From: Nocardia shimofusensis NBRC 100134
Lineage (GTDB): Bacteria > Actinomycetota > Actinomycetes > Mycobacteriales > Mycobacteriaceae
Assembly (NCBI RefSeq): GCF_001613125.1
Contig: NZ_BDBT01000001.1
Location: 1-64,000, forward strand
Length of the DNA: 64,000 nt
Direction of reading: 5' to 3'
Position numbers and translations under genes: made by a program. This document shows, piece after piece, positions 34,269 through 42,909 of the stretch. The notes beneath the pieces are model-generated. The model saw nothing but the letters and a program-made list of their open reading frames with translations. It made no database searches and had not been told where the DNA came from. The number at the start of each line of letters is the position of its first letter. Positions within the stretch are counted from its first letter, which is position 1.

Positions 34269-35438
34269 ATGACGATGCCTGAGTCCGCCACCGCCGGACC
34301 GACCGAGGACCTGACCCGCCGAGCGCTGCGCCTGGTGCTCGACCGCACCACCGAGCTGGCCGACGCCCCGCTGCGGGTGCCGCTGCACTACTACCGAGAT
34401 CCGAAGCTCACCGAGGTCGAGGAGTCCCAGATCCTGCGCCGGACCCCCTTGGCCGTCATGCCCAGCGCCCGCATCCCCGAACTCGACGACTACGTCGTGC
34501 GCAGCGTGCTCGGCGATTCCCTGCTGATCACCCGGGACCGCACCGGAGCCGCGCACGTGTTCCTGAACTACTGCCGTCACCGCGGCGCGCAACCGGCCTG
34601 CGGCGCGGGCAAGGCCGCGCGCTTCACCTGCCCCTATCACGCCTGGACCTACAAGAACACCGGCGAGCTGGCGGGCGTGCCGGGCAAGAAGGGGTTCACC
34701 GGGATGGACCGCGCCGACTACGGGCTGGTGGAACTACCGAGCCAGGAGCGGCACGGCTTCATCTGGGCGGTGCTGACCGCGGATGCCACGATCGACGTCG
34801 ACGCCCACCTCGGCGCGATGGGACCGGAACTGGCGCAACTCGATTACGCCTCCTACGGCTACCACGACGACCGCGAGTTCGTCTCCGAGGTCAGCTGGAA
34901 GGGCGCGCTGGAAGCCTTCGCCGAGAGCTACCACTTCCCTTTCGTGCACGGCGAGAGCCTGATCGGGCAGAACACCGTGGCCGACACCTCCACCCACGAC
35001 GCCTTCGGCCGCCACCACCGGATGGGCTTCCCGTTCACCTGGATCACCGCCCTCGACACCGACCCGGGCGGCTCCTGGGACCCGCTGGCGAACATGGGCG
35101 TCATCTATTGGATCTATCCGAACCTGGTGCTGGCCAACAGCCCCGTCGGTGTCGAGGTCCTCGACATGCTGCCCGCGGGCGAACCGACTCGCTGCACTGT
35201 CCGGCACAGCTGGATGGCCAGGATTCCGGCGACCACCGACGAGCAACGCGCCGTGTACGACGAGATCTACCGCCAGGTGCACGCCGCGGTGCGCGACGAG
35301 GACTTCGCGATGCTTCCCCAGTGCGGTGAAGGCGTGCGGCGCGGACAACACGACCACATGATCATCGGCCGCAACGAGATCGGCGTCCAGCACATGATCA
35401 AGACCTTCGCCGCCGAACTCGGCGTCCCGCTCGGCTGA
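34269..35438 (+). CDS. Rieske [2Fe-2S] aromatic ring-hydroxylating oxygenase, alpha subunit
   Basis: 389 aa from ATG 34269. Rieske motif CRHRGAQPAC...FTCPYH (C-x-H at residues about 101-103 and C-x2-H about 17 residues later). The catalytic domain has the ESYHFPFVHGESL segment with the mononuclear iron ligands (E/D-x2-H-x4-H pattern). The enzyme takes electrons from a separate reductase, not found here, to hydroxylate a hydrophobic or quaternary-amine substrate. ATGs at 34254 and 34245 lie in the operator and are less likely starts. Confidence 0.88.
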   Translation: MTMPESATAGPTEDLTRRALRLVLDRTTELADAPLRVPLHYYRDPKLTEVEESQILRRTPLAVMPSARIPELDDYVVRSVLGDSLLITRDRTGAAHVFLNYCRHRGAQPACGAGKAARFTCPYHAWTYKNTGELAGVPGKKGFTGMDRADYGLVELPSQERHGFIWAVLTADATIDVDAHLGAMGPELAQLDYASYGYHDDREFVSEVSWKGALEAFAESYHFPFVHGESLIGQNTVADTSTHDAFGRHHRMGFPFTWITALDTDPGGSWDPLANMGVIYWIYPNLVLANSPVGVEVLDMLPAGEPTRCTVRHSWMARIPATTDEQRAVYDEIYRQVHAAVRDEDFAMLPQCGEGVRRGQHDHMIIGRNEIGVQHMIKTFAAELGVPLG

Positions 35439-35677
35439 TCGCTCGGCCGGAGCGGTCCGTCGGCACACCGGGCCCGCCTACGCCCCGATGCCGCGCGCAC
35501 AGCCCGAAGAACGTCGCCGTTCCGCCACTGACACCCGCCGGACGATCGACGTCGAGACCGCCGAATCGATCAGGCGGGGACAGGCAGGACGTAGGCACGG
35601 GCGAACCAGTGGTCGACTTCGGCCGAGTGCAGGTATCCGGCGACTGCTTCTGTCGGCGCGGGGCGCGAATGCCACGG

Positions 35678-35986
35678 TCAGGGATTGGGGGTCCAGCCGC
35701 GAACACAGGGAATCGTGGCCGTGGGAACGACCAATGTGCATGCCAGGGTGAGGGCTCTGGTCGCTGTCCCGAAATGCTCCACGCTCGGTGCCAGGATCGT
35801 CGCAGCGCGGATCTTGTGGGCGCTGTCGATGATGAGCGTGGTGGGCATGAACGTGTCCTCGTCGATGTGGAGGACATGGGTGACGTTGAAGCCGTGTGCC
35901 GCGGCGAGTTCGACGAGCGTGTGGCGGTCGTTGTCGGGTGAGGTGCTGACGGTGAGGTTCAGCAACCCGAGCGCGATGGTGTCCAT
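35678..35986 (-). CDS. Small conserved-looking protein of unknown function
   Basis: 102 aa from ATG 35986 with AAGGGG just upstream. Two halves: TIALGLLNLTVSTSPDNDRH and HGFNVTHVLHIDEDTFMPTT followed by RAATILAPSVEHFGTATRAL, an alpha/beta-looking protein resembling the catalytic-site surroundings of resolvase-like small domains (DTFMPTTLI... APSVEHFG), but without a confident family match. Its start overlaps the end of the preceding small gene by 28 bp, so it belongs to the P450 transcription unit. Confidence 0.55.
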   Translation of the reverse strand: MDTIALGLLNLTVSTSPDNDRHTLVELAAAHGFNVTHVLHIDEDTFMPTTLIIDSAHKIRAATILAPSVEHFGTATRALTLACTLVVPTATIPCVRGWTPNP

Positions 35987-36252
35987 TCGTCCCCTTCGAT
36001 CCGGCCACGGTCCCGGAAGTACTGGTAGTCGTTCCTGCTGACGATGTTCGCGGCGACCTTGGTGGAGCACTGCCAGGAACAGCCACTGTGGAGCAGCAGC
36101 GCGTTCGCGGCGTGTTCGGGTGATCGCGTGGGCCAGCGCGGGTTGTCGTGGCGGCTCTCGTCGGTGCGGGCCGGGCGATTGCGCACACTGGGTGCATGCT
36201 CGAGCGGGATGACCGCGCCGACGTGCGACGACGGCGGAGTGTCAGTGACCAC
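35959..36252 (-). CDS. Small protein of unknown function following the P450 pair
   Basis: 97 aa from GTG 36252, which has a strong GGAGGGG box 6 nt upstream and overlaps the expected P450 stop at 36242 by 11 bp. Two cysteines (HSGCSWQCSTK) and a basic-aromatic C-terminus (NDYQYFRDRGRIEGDEW). The strong RBS and tight overlap with the neighbouring genes argue that it is real and co-translated. No domain recognised. Confidence 0.55.
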   Translation of the reverse strand: MVTDTPPSSHVGAVIPLEHAPSVRNRPARTDESRHDNPRWPTRSPEHAANALLLHSGCSWQCSTKVAANIVSRNDYQYFRDRGRIEGDEWTPSRSGC

Positions 36253-37517
36253 GGCGTTCCCCTCCGATGCCGTGCGGCCGGTCCAAATAGACGGGCAGGG
36301 ATTTGGTGGCCGTGGGAAATGAAGCTGGGCATCGGTTTCAACTCACTCGCATCGACAGCGAGGGTCAGATCGGGGAAGCGCCCGAACAGGGCGGGCAATG
36401 CTTCGATGGCTTCGAGGCGGGCCAGGGGTGCGCCGAGGCAGTAGTGAGGCCCGTAGCCGAAGGACAGGTGTTCGGTGTCCGGGCGGGCGGGGTCGAAGGC
36501 GTCCGGATCGTGGTGGCGTGGGTTGCGGTTGGCGGCGGCGAGCGCGGCGATGATCGCCTCACCGGCCTCGATCCGCTCGCCTGCGATGTCGATATCGGTG
36601 ACCGCGTAGCGCAGCGGCAGGTTCGCCACCGGCGGCGCGAACCGCAACGTTTCCTCGATCAGCTGCGACCACCCGACGGTGCCGACCCGCAGCTGCCCCA
36701 GCAGTTCGGGCCGGGTCAGCATCTGGTGAACGGCCTGGTCGATGAGGTTGACGGTGGTCTCGTAGCCGGCAGTGATCACCAACAGCAAGGTGTGGACGAG
36801 TTCGTCCTCGCTGAGACGATCATCGGTGTCGCGGTGGCTGACGAGCAGGCTGGTCATGTCCTCCCCCGGCTCGGCGCGACGGCACGCTACCAGCGTGGTC
36901 AGGAGGCCGACCAGTTCGGTGAAGGTAGCCTGCGGGTCACGCTGAGGAGTGGTGGAGAAGATCTCGTCGACACACACCCGCAACCGTGGCTGGAGGTCGG
37001 CGGGCACGCCCATCAGGGCGGTGATCACCCGCAAAGGCACTTGTGCGGCGTAGTCCTCGCGCAGGTCGATCACCGCCCCGTCGGGCCGGGCGGCGAGATC
37101 GTCGAGCAGCCTGCGGATGATCATCCTGATCTGCGGGCGCAAGGCGGTGACACGGCGGGCGGTGAACGCAGGGCCGACGAGTTTGCGCAGACGTTGATGG
37201 TCTTTGCCATAGGCGGTGAACATGTTGCGCACCGACACCCACGTGATCAACGGCCAGTCCGGGGGCACCTCACCGGAGCGGAATGCGGGCCAATGCTGGT
37301 GGGCGTCCTTGGATACCCGCCAATCGGTGAACAGGTCCTTGCACACATCGGGGTCGGTGACCGCCCACGCGTGGATATCGCCGGGCAGCACCGCCCGGAC
37401 CAACGGCCCTCGGTCACGCAGGGCGATGGCCTCGCCGGGGATGTCGGTGCCGGTGACATCCAGTACGACAGGAGCAGCAGCGGAAGGAGAGGCAGGGGCG
37501 GGTTGCATATCGGTCAT
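36242..37517 (-). CDS. Cytochrome P450 (conservon CvnF-like), 3' frameshift
   Basis: About 424 aa if the frame is restored. I-helix ITAGYETTVN, ExxR in EETLR and heme loop FGYGPHYCLGAPLAR are all present. The opening pattern (VLDVTGTDIPGEAIALRDRG, DWRVSKDAHQHWPAFRSGEV, NMFTAYGKDHQRLRKLVGPA) is that of the second P450 in Streptomyces conservons. Near the end, FISHGHQ should be followed by xLPVYLD; removing one C from the CCC run at 36298-36300 restores ILPVYLDRPHG and a stop at 36242. As written, the frame runs on to 35478 through nonsense sequence. Whether the base is an assembly error or a true mutation cannot be told here. Its ATG overlaps the stop of the other P450. Confidence 0.82.
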
Positions 37518-38803
37518 GAGGGGATTTCCTGACTTTCAGCGGTCGGCCGGAACGGACAATGACGCACAGGGGTGAAAACGACGGGTAGCGCTTCCAGGGA
37601 CCGGTGGAACGGTCCCGGCCGCCACCTCAACCTTTCGGCGGGCACCGCGAGTTCGACCTCGGGCAGGGCATCGAGGAGCTGGTCGATCGCGTCTCCGGCG
37701 ATCAGTTCGGCCAGGGTCCGCGCGGGGCAACGGTGTGGACCGGCGCCGAGTCCCAGATGGGATTCGTTTCCGAAGATGTTGCCGCCCACCACGGCCGGGT
37801 CGTTGTTACACGCTGCCAGGCTGATCACGATCGGCTGATGCGCCGGCACCCATACCTTTCCGTCGACAAGTTGCGGTCGCCGCGGATAGGACATGCAGAA
37901 GTTCGCCAACGGCGGGTCACGGAACAACACATGCGTGAGCGCGTCACGGGTGGTGACCTCACCGCCGACGACCCTGCCGCCGAAGTCCGGGCGCGTCATC
38001 ATCAACGACACCGTGTTGACGATCAGGTTCGTCAACGGCTCACTCGTCGCCGCATACAGTGTGAACAGCTGGTGGACGAGTTCCGCATCATTCAGGCCGA
38101 CACGATGAGCGATAAGCCAGGAAGTGACGTCCTTGCCAGGCCGGGCGCGTTTACGGGCGACGAGTTCGGCCAACGCTCCCACCGCCAGCTGGTTACCCGC
38201 TGCGGCATCGGCGGTCGTGTCGAACATCATCGCCATACCGGCGGCGGTCTGCTCGCTGATGTCGGGGTCGCAACCGATCAGTTCGCTGATCACCTCGAAC
38301 ACCAACGGCAACGCGTACTCGCCGAGCAGATCTGCGCGACCTCTACCGCCGAACCCGTCGATCAACCCCACGGCGCTGCGTTCGACCACCGCGTGCAGAG
38401 CGATCAAATCCACACGGCCCAGAGCATCCATGTTGGCCACCCGATACCGTGCGTGTTCGATGCCACTGCTGCGCAGTGCATTCGGACGCTTCTGCATCAT
38501 CGGCAGGATCGGGCACTCGGCCGGGATGCCACGCTGCCAGAGGGTGGGATCGGCTGGAAAATGCTCGGGATCGTTCAGGATCGCCAGTGCGGTCCAGTAG
38601 CCGATCACCAACGTCGCCGGGACACCGGGAGCCAGCCAGACCGGCACCAGCGACCCGAACCGCTCACGCATCCACGCGTACACGGTGTGTGGGTCGGCGG
38701 CGAAGTCGTCGGTGTAAAGCGGAAAACGAAACTCACTTTCGGTGTCGACCGGCGAGCCATATCCAGTCGGGCATTGAGAAACGTCGCATTGTGCTGCGGG
38801 CAA
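37514..38803 (-). CDS. Atypical cytochrome P450 (conservon CvnE-like)
   Basis: 429 aa from TTG 38803, with AGGGG 7-8 nt upstream. Pattern FPLYTDDFAADPHTVYAWMR, WLAPGVPATLVIGYWTALAI, ECPILPMMQKRPNALRSSGI and FGGRGRADLLGEYALPLVFE matches the first P450 of Streptomyces conservons. Heme loop GLGAGPHRCPARTLA holds the cysteine. The I-helix oxygen-activation motif is replaced by YAATSEPLTN and the ExxR motif is not evident (ALTHVLFRDPP), so it may not be a standard monooxygenase. First gene of the unit; its stop overlaps the next P450 start (ATGA). Confidence 0.82.
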   Translation of the reverse strand: MPAAQCDVSQCPTGYGSPVDTESEFRFPLYTDDFAADPHTVYAWMRERFGSLVPVWLAPGVPATLVIGYWTALAILNDPEHFPADPTLWQRGIPAECPILPMMQKRPNALRSSGIEHARYRVANMDALGRVDLIALHAVVERSAVGLIDGFGGRGRADLLGEYALPLVFEVISELIGCDPDISEQTAAGMAMMFDTTADAAAGNQLAVGALAELVARKRARPGKDVTSWLIAHRVGLNDAELVHQLFTLYAATSEPLTNLIVNTVSLMMTRPDFGGRVVGGEVTTRDALTHVLFRDPPLANFCMSYPRRPQLVDGKVWVPAHQPIVISLAACNNDPAVVGGNIFGNESHLGLGAGPHRCPARTLAELIAGDAIDQLLDALPEVELAVPAERLRWRPGPFHRSLEALPVVFTPVRHCPFRPTAESQEIPS

Positions 38804-39190
38804 GAAGATTCCCCTGTCGAGTACGTTCTTACAATGGGCGGCAGGTTTATCCGCCCGTGGCAGGCGAGGCCAGCGTGTAGGCTGGCCTATCCATGTCGGT
38901 CGGCCCCAATTCGTGTCGAGAGGACATCCCGTCGAGGCCGACTGTGCGGGCCGGTATCGACGCAGTGAGGCCGTAGCGGACATGGAACGAAACCCCCGGA
39001 CTTTTGCGGTGAGTCGGATGGCTGCTCCCGGCAGCGAGGACATAACCGTCTGCCCGCTGCCGGGAGTACGCTGTAGTCAACCGTTCGCAGCGTTCGCCGA
39101 CCAGCGCGTCAGCTGGTCACTATTGAGGCGTGGAAGAGGCATCGCCCCGCTGCACTCGGGTGTCACACAGGGGCGGAAGGCGGTAACGGT
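38804..39190. other. Divergent intergenic region between P450 operon and XRE regulator
   Basis: No gene seen. Contains a perfect inverted repeat AGGCCAGC (38867-38874)/GCTGGCCT (38881-38888) with a 6-bp spacer, and GGGCGG (38836-38841)/CCGCCC (38851-38856) closer to the P450 start. Either could serve the XRE regulator or the P450 operon promoter. Confidence 0.5.
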
Positions 39191-40483
39191 ATGGAGGGTG
39201 CCGGGCGTATGGCACGCCGCGAGTTCGCGCAGCGCCGTAGGGCGCAGGGATTCACCCAGGAGTCTCTGGCCGCCGCGCTGCAGGTGGAAAGGTCCACCGT
39301 GGTTCGCTGGGAAGCCGGTAAGAGCCGCCCCCACGCGGGACTGTGGCCAAAGCTTGCTGCGGCACTGCAAGTTACGGCCGATCAGCTGACCAATTTGCTC
39401 GCCGACGATTCTCCCGCTGCGGTCACCTCGCCGCTGTCACTGCCCTCGACGGTGAGGCCTCCTCGCGGCGGTTTCGAGCTCATGGACAACTCGCGCGATC
39501 GCGGCCGCTTTCCTCTGCGACGGGTGCTCATGGGATGTATACCGGATACACCGCCCAGCACACAGAGAGCTCTCGAGGCTGAGGTAACGCACGCATGGGA
39601 TTTGTTCTTCTCTGCCCGCTTCGGCCAGATGGAACAGATGCTCCCTGCCGTGTTGGCATGCGCGTACAACACTGCGGAGACGACGACCGGCGAGCTGCGA
39701 CGCCAGGTCAATATCGCACTTGCTCGACTGTTGCACGCCACATCAAACCTCCTGGGGTACACAGCTCAGGAAGACTTGGCCGCTCTGGCGCTCCTCCGCG
39801 CAGATGCGCTCGCGACAGAAAGTGGAGACGAGCTGACGCGAGCCGCCATCGCAGGATCGCATTCATGGCTGTTGGCAAAAAATCGAATATACGACGACGC
39901 CGCCGCGCTCGCCGAGCGCACCGCCACTGAAATCGAGCCACGATTGTCATCCGCCAGCCCGCGCAACATCGCCATTTGGGGAGAACTCCTCTGCTACGCC
40001 GCATTCGCGGCCTCCCGCGCCGGGGACTACGGCGAAGCGCGAAGGTATCTGCGTCTATGCGAGTCGGCCGGAGCGCATCTGGAAGACGAGTATGCCAACA
40101 GGCCGGAGACATCCAATGTGTTCGGTCGCACTTCAGCCGCAAGTTTCGGCGTTATCAACGAGATCGAGGCGAATCAGCCGCGGGAAGCTCTGAAACTTGC
40201 CGCCGTTGTCAGAGGCGGTGGCCCAGGAATTCCGCCCACAGTGCTCAGCCGCAGACTCATCAACGTCGCGCAGGCCCAAATTCACAACCACGACGATGCG
40301 GGAGCCGTGGAAACGCTCCGTCATGCGTGCGCAACGGCGCCAGAATTCGTCGGGCACATCTCTTTGGCCCGGACGCTGACCGATGAATTATTGACGCGCC
40401 GAGGCAGGTACCGACTGGACGGGCTTGTCGACGTTGCCGAACACCTCGACGCATCCGTCCGACCTGTAGGAATACCACGTTGA
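39191..40483 (+). CDS. XRE-family regulator with TPR-like C-terminal region
   Basis: 430 aa; ATG 39209 is an alternative start. HTH at residues about 10-65 (RRAQGFTQESLAAALQVERS then TVVRWEAGKSRPHAGLWPKL). The remaining about 340 residues are helical repeats of the TPR type that resemble quorum-peptide or ligand sensors of actinobacteria. It diverges from the conservon-type P450 operon and overlaps the SGNH hydrolase start by 4 bp (TTGA), so it is co-expressed with that enzyme. Regulation of the P450 pair is inferred. Confidence 0.82.
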   Translation: MEGAGRMARREFAQRRRAQGFTQESLAAALQVERSTVVRWEAGKSRPHAGLWPKLAAALQVTADQLTNLLADDSPAAVTSPLSLPSTVRPPRGGFELMDNSRDRGRFPLRRVLMGCIPDTPPSTQRALEAEVTHAWDLFFSARFGQMEQMLPAVLACAYNTAETTTGELRRQVNIALARLLHATSNLLGYTAQEDLAALALLRADALATESGDELTRAAIAGSHSWLLAKNRIYDDAAALAERTATEIEPRLSSASPRNIAIWGELLCYAAFAASRAGDYGEARRYLRLCESAGAHLEDEYANRPETSNVFGRTSAASFGVINEIEANQPREALKLAAVVRGGGPGIPPTVLSRRLINVAQAQIHNHDDAGAVETLRHACATAPEFVGHISLARTLTDELLTRRGRYRLDGLVDVAEHLDASVRPVGIPR

Positions 40484-41130
40484 TCGTCAACCCTGCCGCA
40501 TTCACCGTCCTGTGCTTCGGTGACTCCAACACCTTCGGCCAACCCTCCGAAGGGCACGGCCGATTGCCGGTCGACGTACGCTGGACGGGGCGGTTACAGC
40601 AACTCCTCGGTCCTGAATACGCCGTTATCGAGGAGGGTCTCGGTGGTCGTACCACCGATTTGGACGACCCCGATCGTGACGACCGCAATGGCCGCACCTA
40701 TTTTCAACCCTGCCTGCGCAGCCACTCACCGTTGGACATCGTGGTCATCATGCTGGGGAACAACGACCTCAAGACCAAGTTCGGTAGAGAAACCGACGCC
40801 GTCGCCACCGCGCTCGAAGGCTATATAGACAACATCGAGCGCACGGCCTGGACCCGCACCGGTGAAGTGCCTGGAGTACTTCTGGTCAGCCCGATCCACC
40901 TCGATCCCGATCAGCCCGCGTTCGCCGAGAAGAGTTCCGAGTACGACGCCGACTCCGTGCACAAATCGCGCCAACTCGGCGCGGCGATACGTCGCGTTGC
41001 CGACAAGCGCAAGGTTCTGTTCGCGGACGCGGCTACCGTCGCCTGCGCGGGAGACGATGGAATACACCTCAACCGTGCCTCCCATGAACCGCTTTCACAC
41101 CTGATCGCGAGCACAATCAGGTCGATCTAG
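40480..41130 (+). CDS. SGNH/GDSL-family hydrolase
   Basis: 216 aa from TTG 40480, overlapping the XRE stop. Block I FGDSNTFGQ with the nucleophile serine, block III LGNNDLKTKFG with the oxyanion asparagine, and block V DDGIHLNRASHE with the catalytic Asp-His pair. No signal peptide, so cytoplasmic, unlike many secreted GDSL lipases. Members of this group act as arylesterases or acyl-CoA/carbohydrate esterases. Coupling to a TPR regulator is the main contextual clue. Confidence 0.88.
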   Translation: MIVNPAAFTVLCFGDSNTFGQPSEGHGRLPVDVRWTGRLQQLLGPEYAVIEEGLGGRTTDLDDPDRDDRNGRTYFQPCLRSHSPLDIVVIMLGNNDLKTKFGRETDAVATALEGYIDNIERTAWTRTGEVPGVLLVSPIHLDPDQPAFAEKSSEYDADSVHKSRQLGAAIRRVADKRKVLFADAATVACAGDDGIHLNRASHEPLSHLIASTIRSI

Positions 41131-41136
41131 CTAGCG

Positions 41137-41388
41137 ATGGCCGATGGATATACGCGGGGGCGCATGTTCAACCTGTGCCTACTCGCCTCTGCCCGCGCCG
41201 ATGAAGATCCACGCGAAGCGGTACGGATCGGAAACGACGCACTCGGCATGGCAGCGGGCCTGGAGTCGCGACGCAGCCTGGCCTACCTGCGGGAGATTCG
41301 GCACCGCCTCGCCCCACACGCCGCGCTCCCGGAAGTATCCGACTTCCGGCAGCGTGTGCGCGAAGCAGCTATGCCCCGGGCAGACTGA
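41137..41388 (+). pseudogene. C-terminal remnant of an XRE/TPR regulator
   Basis: 83 aa. RGRMFNLCLLASARADEDPR and EAVRIGNDALGMAAGLESRR followed by SLAYLREIRHRLAPHA is the typical last repeat block of actinobacterial XRE/TPR regulators, which are about 400 aa long, but nothing before 41137 belongs to it. No HTH is present. It starts 6 bp after the SGNH hydrolase and its 3' end overlaps the convergent NUDIX gene by 20 bp. Most likely a leftover from a second regulator; a small expressed protein cannot be excluded. Confidence 0.6.
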
Positions 41389-41908
41389 GCGCGCGGTAGA
41401 GCGCGACGACCGTTGCAGCGCCGACGATCTCGCCGCGATCGATCATCTCGACCGCCTCATCGAGTGGGAACCAGCGCACGTCTTCGGCTTCATTGATGTC
41501 TGGGCGGGTGTCGGTGAGATCAGCGCCGTGGGCGAGGTACACCTGCTGCGGATGGTCCAGAGTGCCGATCGCAGGCTGGTACGTGACGAGGTGTTCCATC
41601 GAGCGCGGCCGCCACCCAGTCTCCTCTTCGACCTCACGAGCTGCGGCCCCCGCGATGTCTTCGGCGTGGTCGACATATCCGCCCGGCAACTCCCACACCC
41701 ACCGGTCGATGATGAATCGGTGCCGGTACATCAGCAGCGCTTCTCGGCGTTCGTTGAGAACCAAGGTCATTGCGCAGGCTGGCATGCGGGCGACGTACTG
41801 GGTGAACTTGACGCCGTCGGGTAGTTCGACGTCAACGGTGGAAAGGCGGATGTGTCGGTTCTCGTCCACCACGGTCTCGCCGTGAATGGTCCACTGGGTG
41901 CGACTCAC
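41369..41908 (-). CDS. NUDIX hydrolase, ADP-ribose pyrophosphatase-like
   Basis: 179 aa from GTG 41908 (VSRTQWTIHGETVVDENRHI). The Nudix box GGYVDHAEDIAGAAAREVEE then ETGW fits G-x5-E-x7-R-E-U-x-E-E-x-G-U. The segment LPGGYVDHAED with the upstream ELPDGVKFTQYV resembles ADP-sugar pyrophosphatases. It cleaves nucleoside diphosphates linked to another group; substrate not fixed. Minus strand, after the exonuclease gene, with 209 bp between. Confidence 0.85.
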   Translation of the reverse strand: MSRTQWTIHGETVVDENRHIRLSTVDVELPDGVKFTQYVARMPACAMTLVLNERREALLMYRHRFIIDRWVWELPGGYVDHAEDIAGAAAREVEEETGWRPRSMEHLVTYQPAIGTLDHPQQVYLAHGADLTDTRPDINEAEDVRWFPLDEAVEMIDRGEIVGAATVVALYRALSLPGA

Positions 41909-42117
41909 AGCCTCGACCGTAGTCTGACCACCTCCACCGGTCGCCGGACGGCATACATACGATCGGGCCGGCCAGCCCCCGATAACGCAGCCACCTGGTC
42001 CGCCCCCGGTGAGTGAGACCACCCGATCTGGCCCGCCGGTCGATCCGCTGTTACCAGAGTTGAGGGCATGGTGGAGTGTCGACCGGTGACCCCGATCGTT
42101 ACGCACGAAAGCGGCCG

Positions 42118-42756
42118 TCACCACAATCGCCCTTCTGATTCTCTCGGCGGGATGAACTCGGACGGCGCCGCGGCTTGCACGAGACCGTCCCAGCCCAGTC
42201 CGCTCTCCTCGATCAAGCGGACCAGCAACTGCCAGGCCGCCCAGGCATCCCATCCAGCGCGATGATGCCCCTGGTCCGCGACAGCGTTTCCATCGAGACC
42301 TGCGTGGGTGATCAGCCTCTCCAGTGCGTAGCCACCGGCGAGGCCGGGCCATACCGCCTTGGCCAGACGCAGGGTGTCCAGCACCATCGGCGGCGCCCAT
42401 CCGGGCAAGTGCTCGGAAAGCACCCGCCGCTCCACGTTCGCGTTGTGGGCGACGAGAATTCGATCGGTCAGCGCGCCACTGATCTGTTCGGATACTTCCG
42501 CCCAGCTCGGCTTGCCATCGACATCACCGTTGGTGATGCCGTGGACCTTGCGGGTGACGATGGGGGTGATCGGGTGGATAGGGCGAACGAGCCAGGACCG
42601 CGTCTCCTCAACGGACACCTCGTCGCGGGACACGGGCAGGATCGCGATTTCGATGATCTCCGGCGGGGTCTGGCCGTTGCCTTCGACATCGACAACGACG
42701 AATTCTCTGCCCCGCAGCGTGTGGGGAACGATCACCGTGTTGCCTCTCGAAGGCAT
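42118..42756 (-). CDS. DEDDh-type 3'-5' exonuclease
   Basis: 212 aa. Exo I motif VVVDVEGNG (Asp23 and Glu25), Exo II region ILVAHNANVERRVLSEHL and Exo III region GHHRAGWDAW (H-x4-D) define a DnaQ-like exonuclease. In Exo II the usual third acidic residue, Asp of HNAxFD, is Glu here (NVE), a conservative change. Such small enzymes trim DNA or RNA 3' ends. C-terminal extension of about 40 residues is not recognised. Minus strand, likely upstream of the NUDIX gene in a loose unit. Confidence 0.8.
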   Translation of the reverse strand: MPSRGNTVIVPHTLRGREFVVVDVEGNGQTPPEIIEIAILPVSRDEVSVEETRSWLVRPIHPITPIVTRKVHGITNGDVDGKPSWAEVSEQISGALTDRILVAHNANVERRVLSEHLPGWAPPMVLDTLRLAKAVWPGLAGGYALERLITHAGLDGNAVADQGHHRAGWDAWAAWQLLVRLIEESGLGWDGLVQAAAPSEFIPPRESEGRLW

Positions 42757-42909
42757 GACCTACCTTCCCTACCTGTGGACGGTTGGCAGGGACAGTAGTG
42801 CCGACCACCGACAAGGGACCGCCCGACAGTCGAACCGACCGGCCCCGACACCACTCTCGGCTCCCGAGTCGTAGCAGCGGAGCAGAAGTATAATATGAAC
42901 TTTATTGGC

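Noticed and set aside
35439..35677. Search for a gene between the Rieske oxygenase and the small P450-linked gene
   Set aside because: About 240 bp between convergent genes with no RBS-supported frame and no strong hairpin; nothing reported.
35478..36241. C-terminal 250-residue extension of the P450
   Set aside because: The extension lies out of frame after a one-base shift, has low-complexity composition and covers two small genes with good RBSs in another frame.
39191..41388. Phage-like regulator cluster suggesting a prophage
   Set aside because: XRE, SGNH and TPR pieces are typical chromosomal actinobacterial genes and no structural, integrase or lysis genes accompany them.
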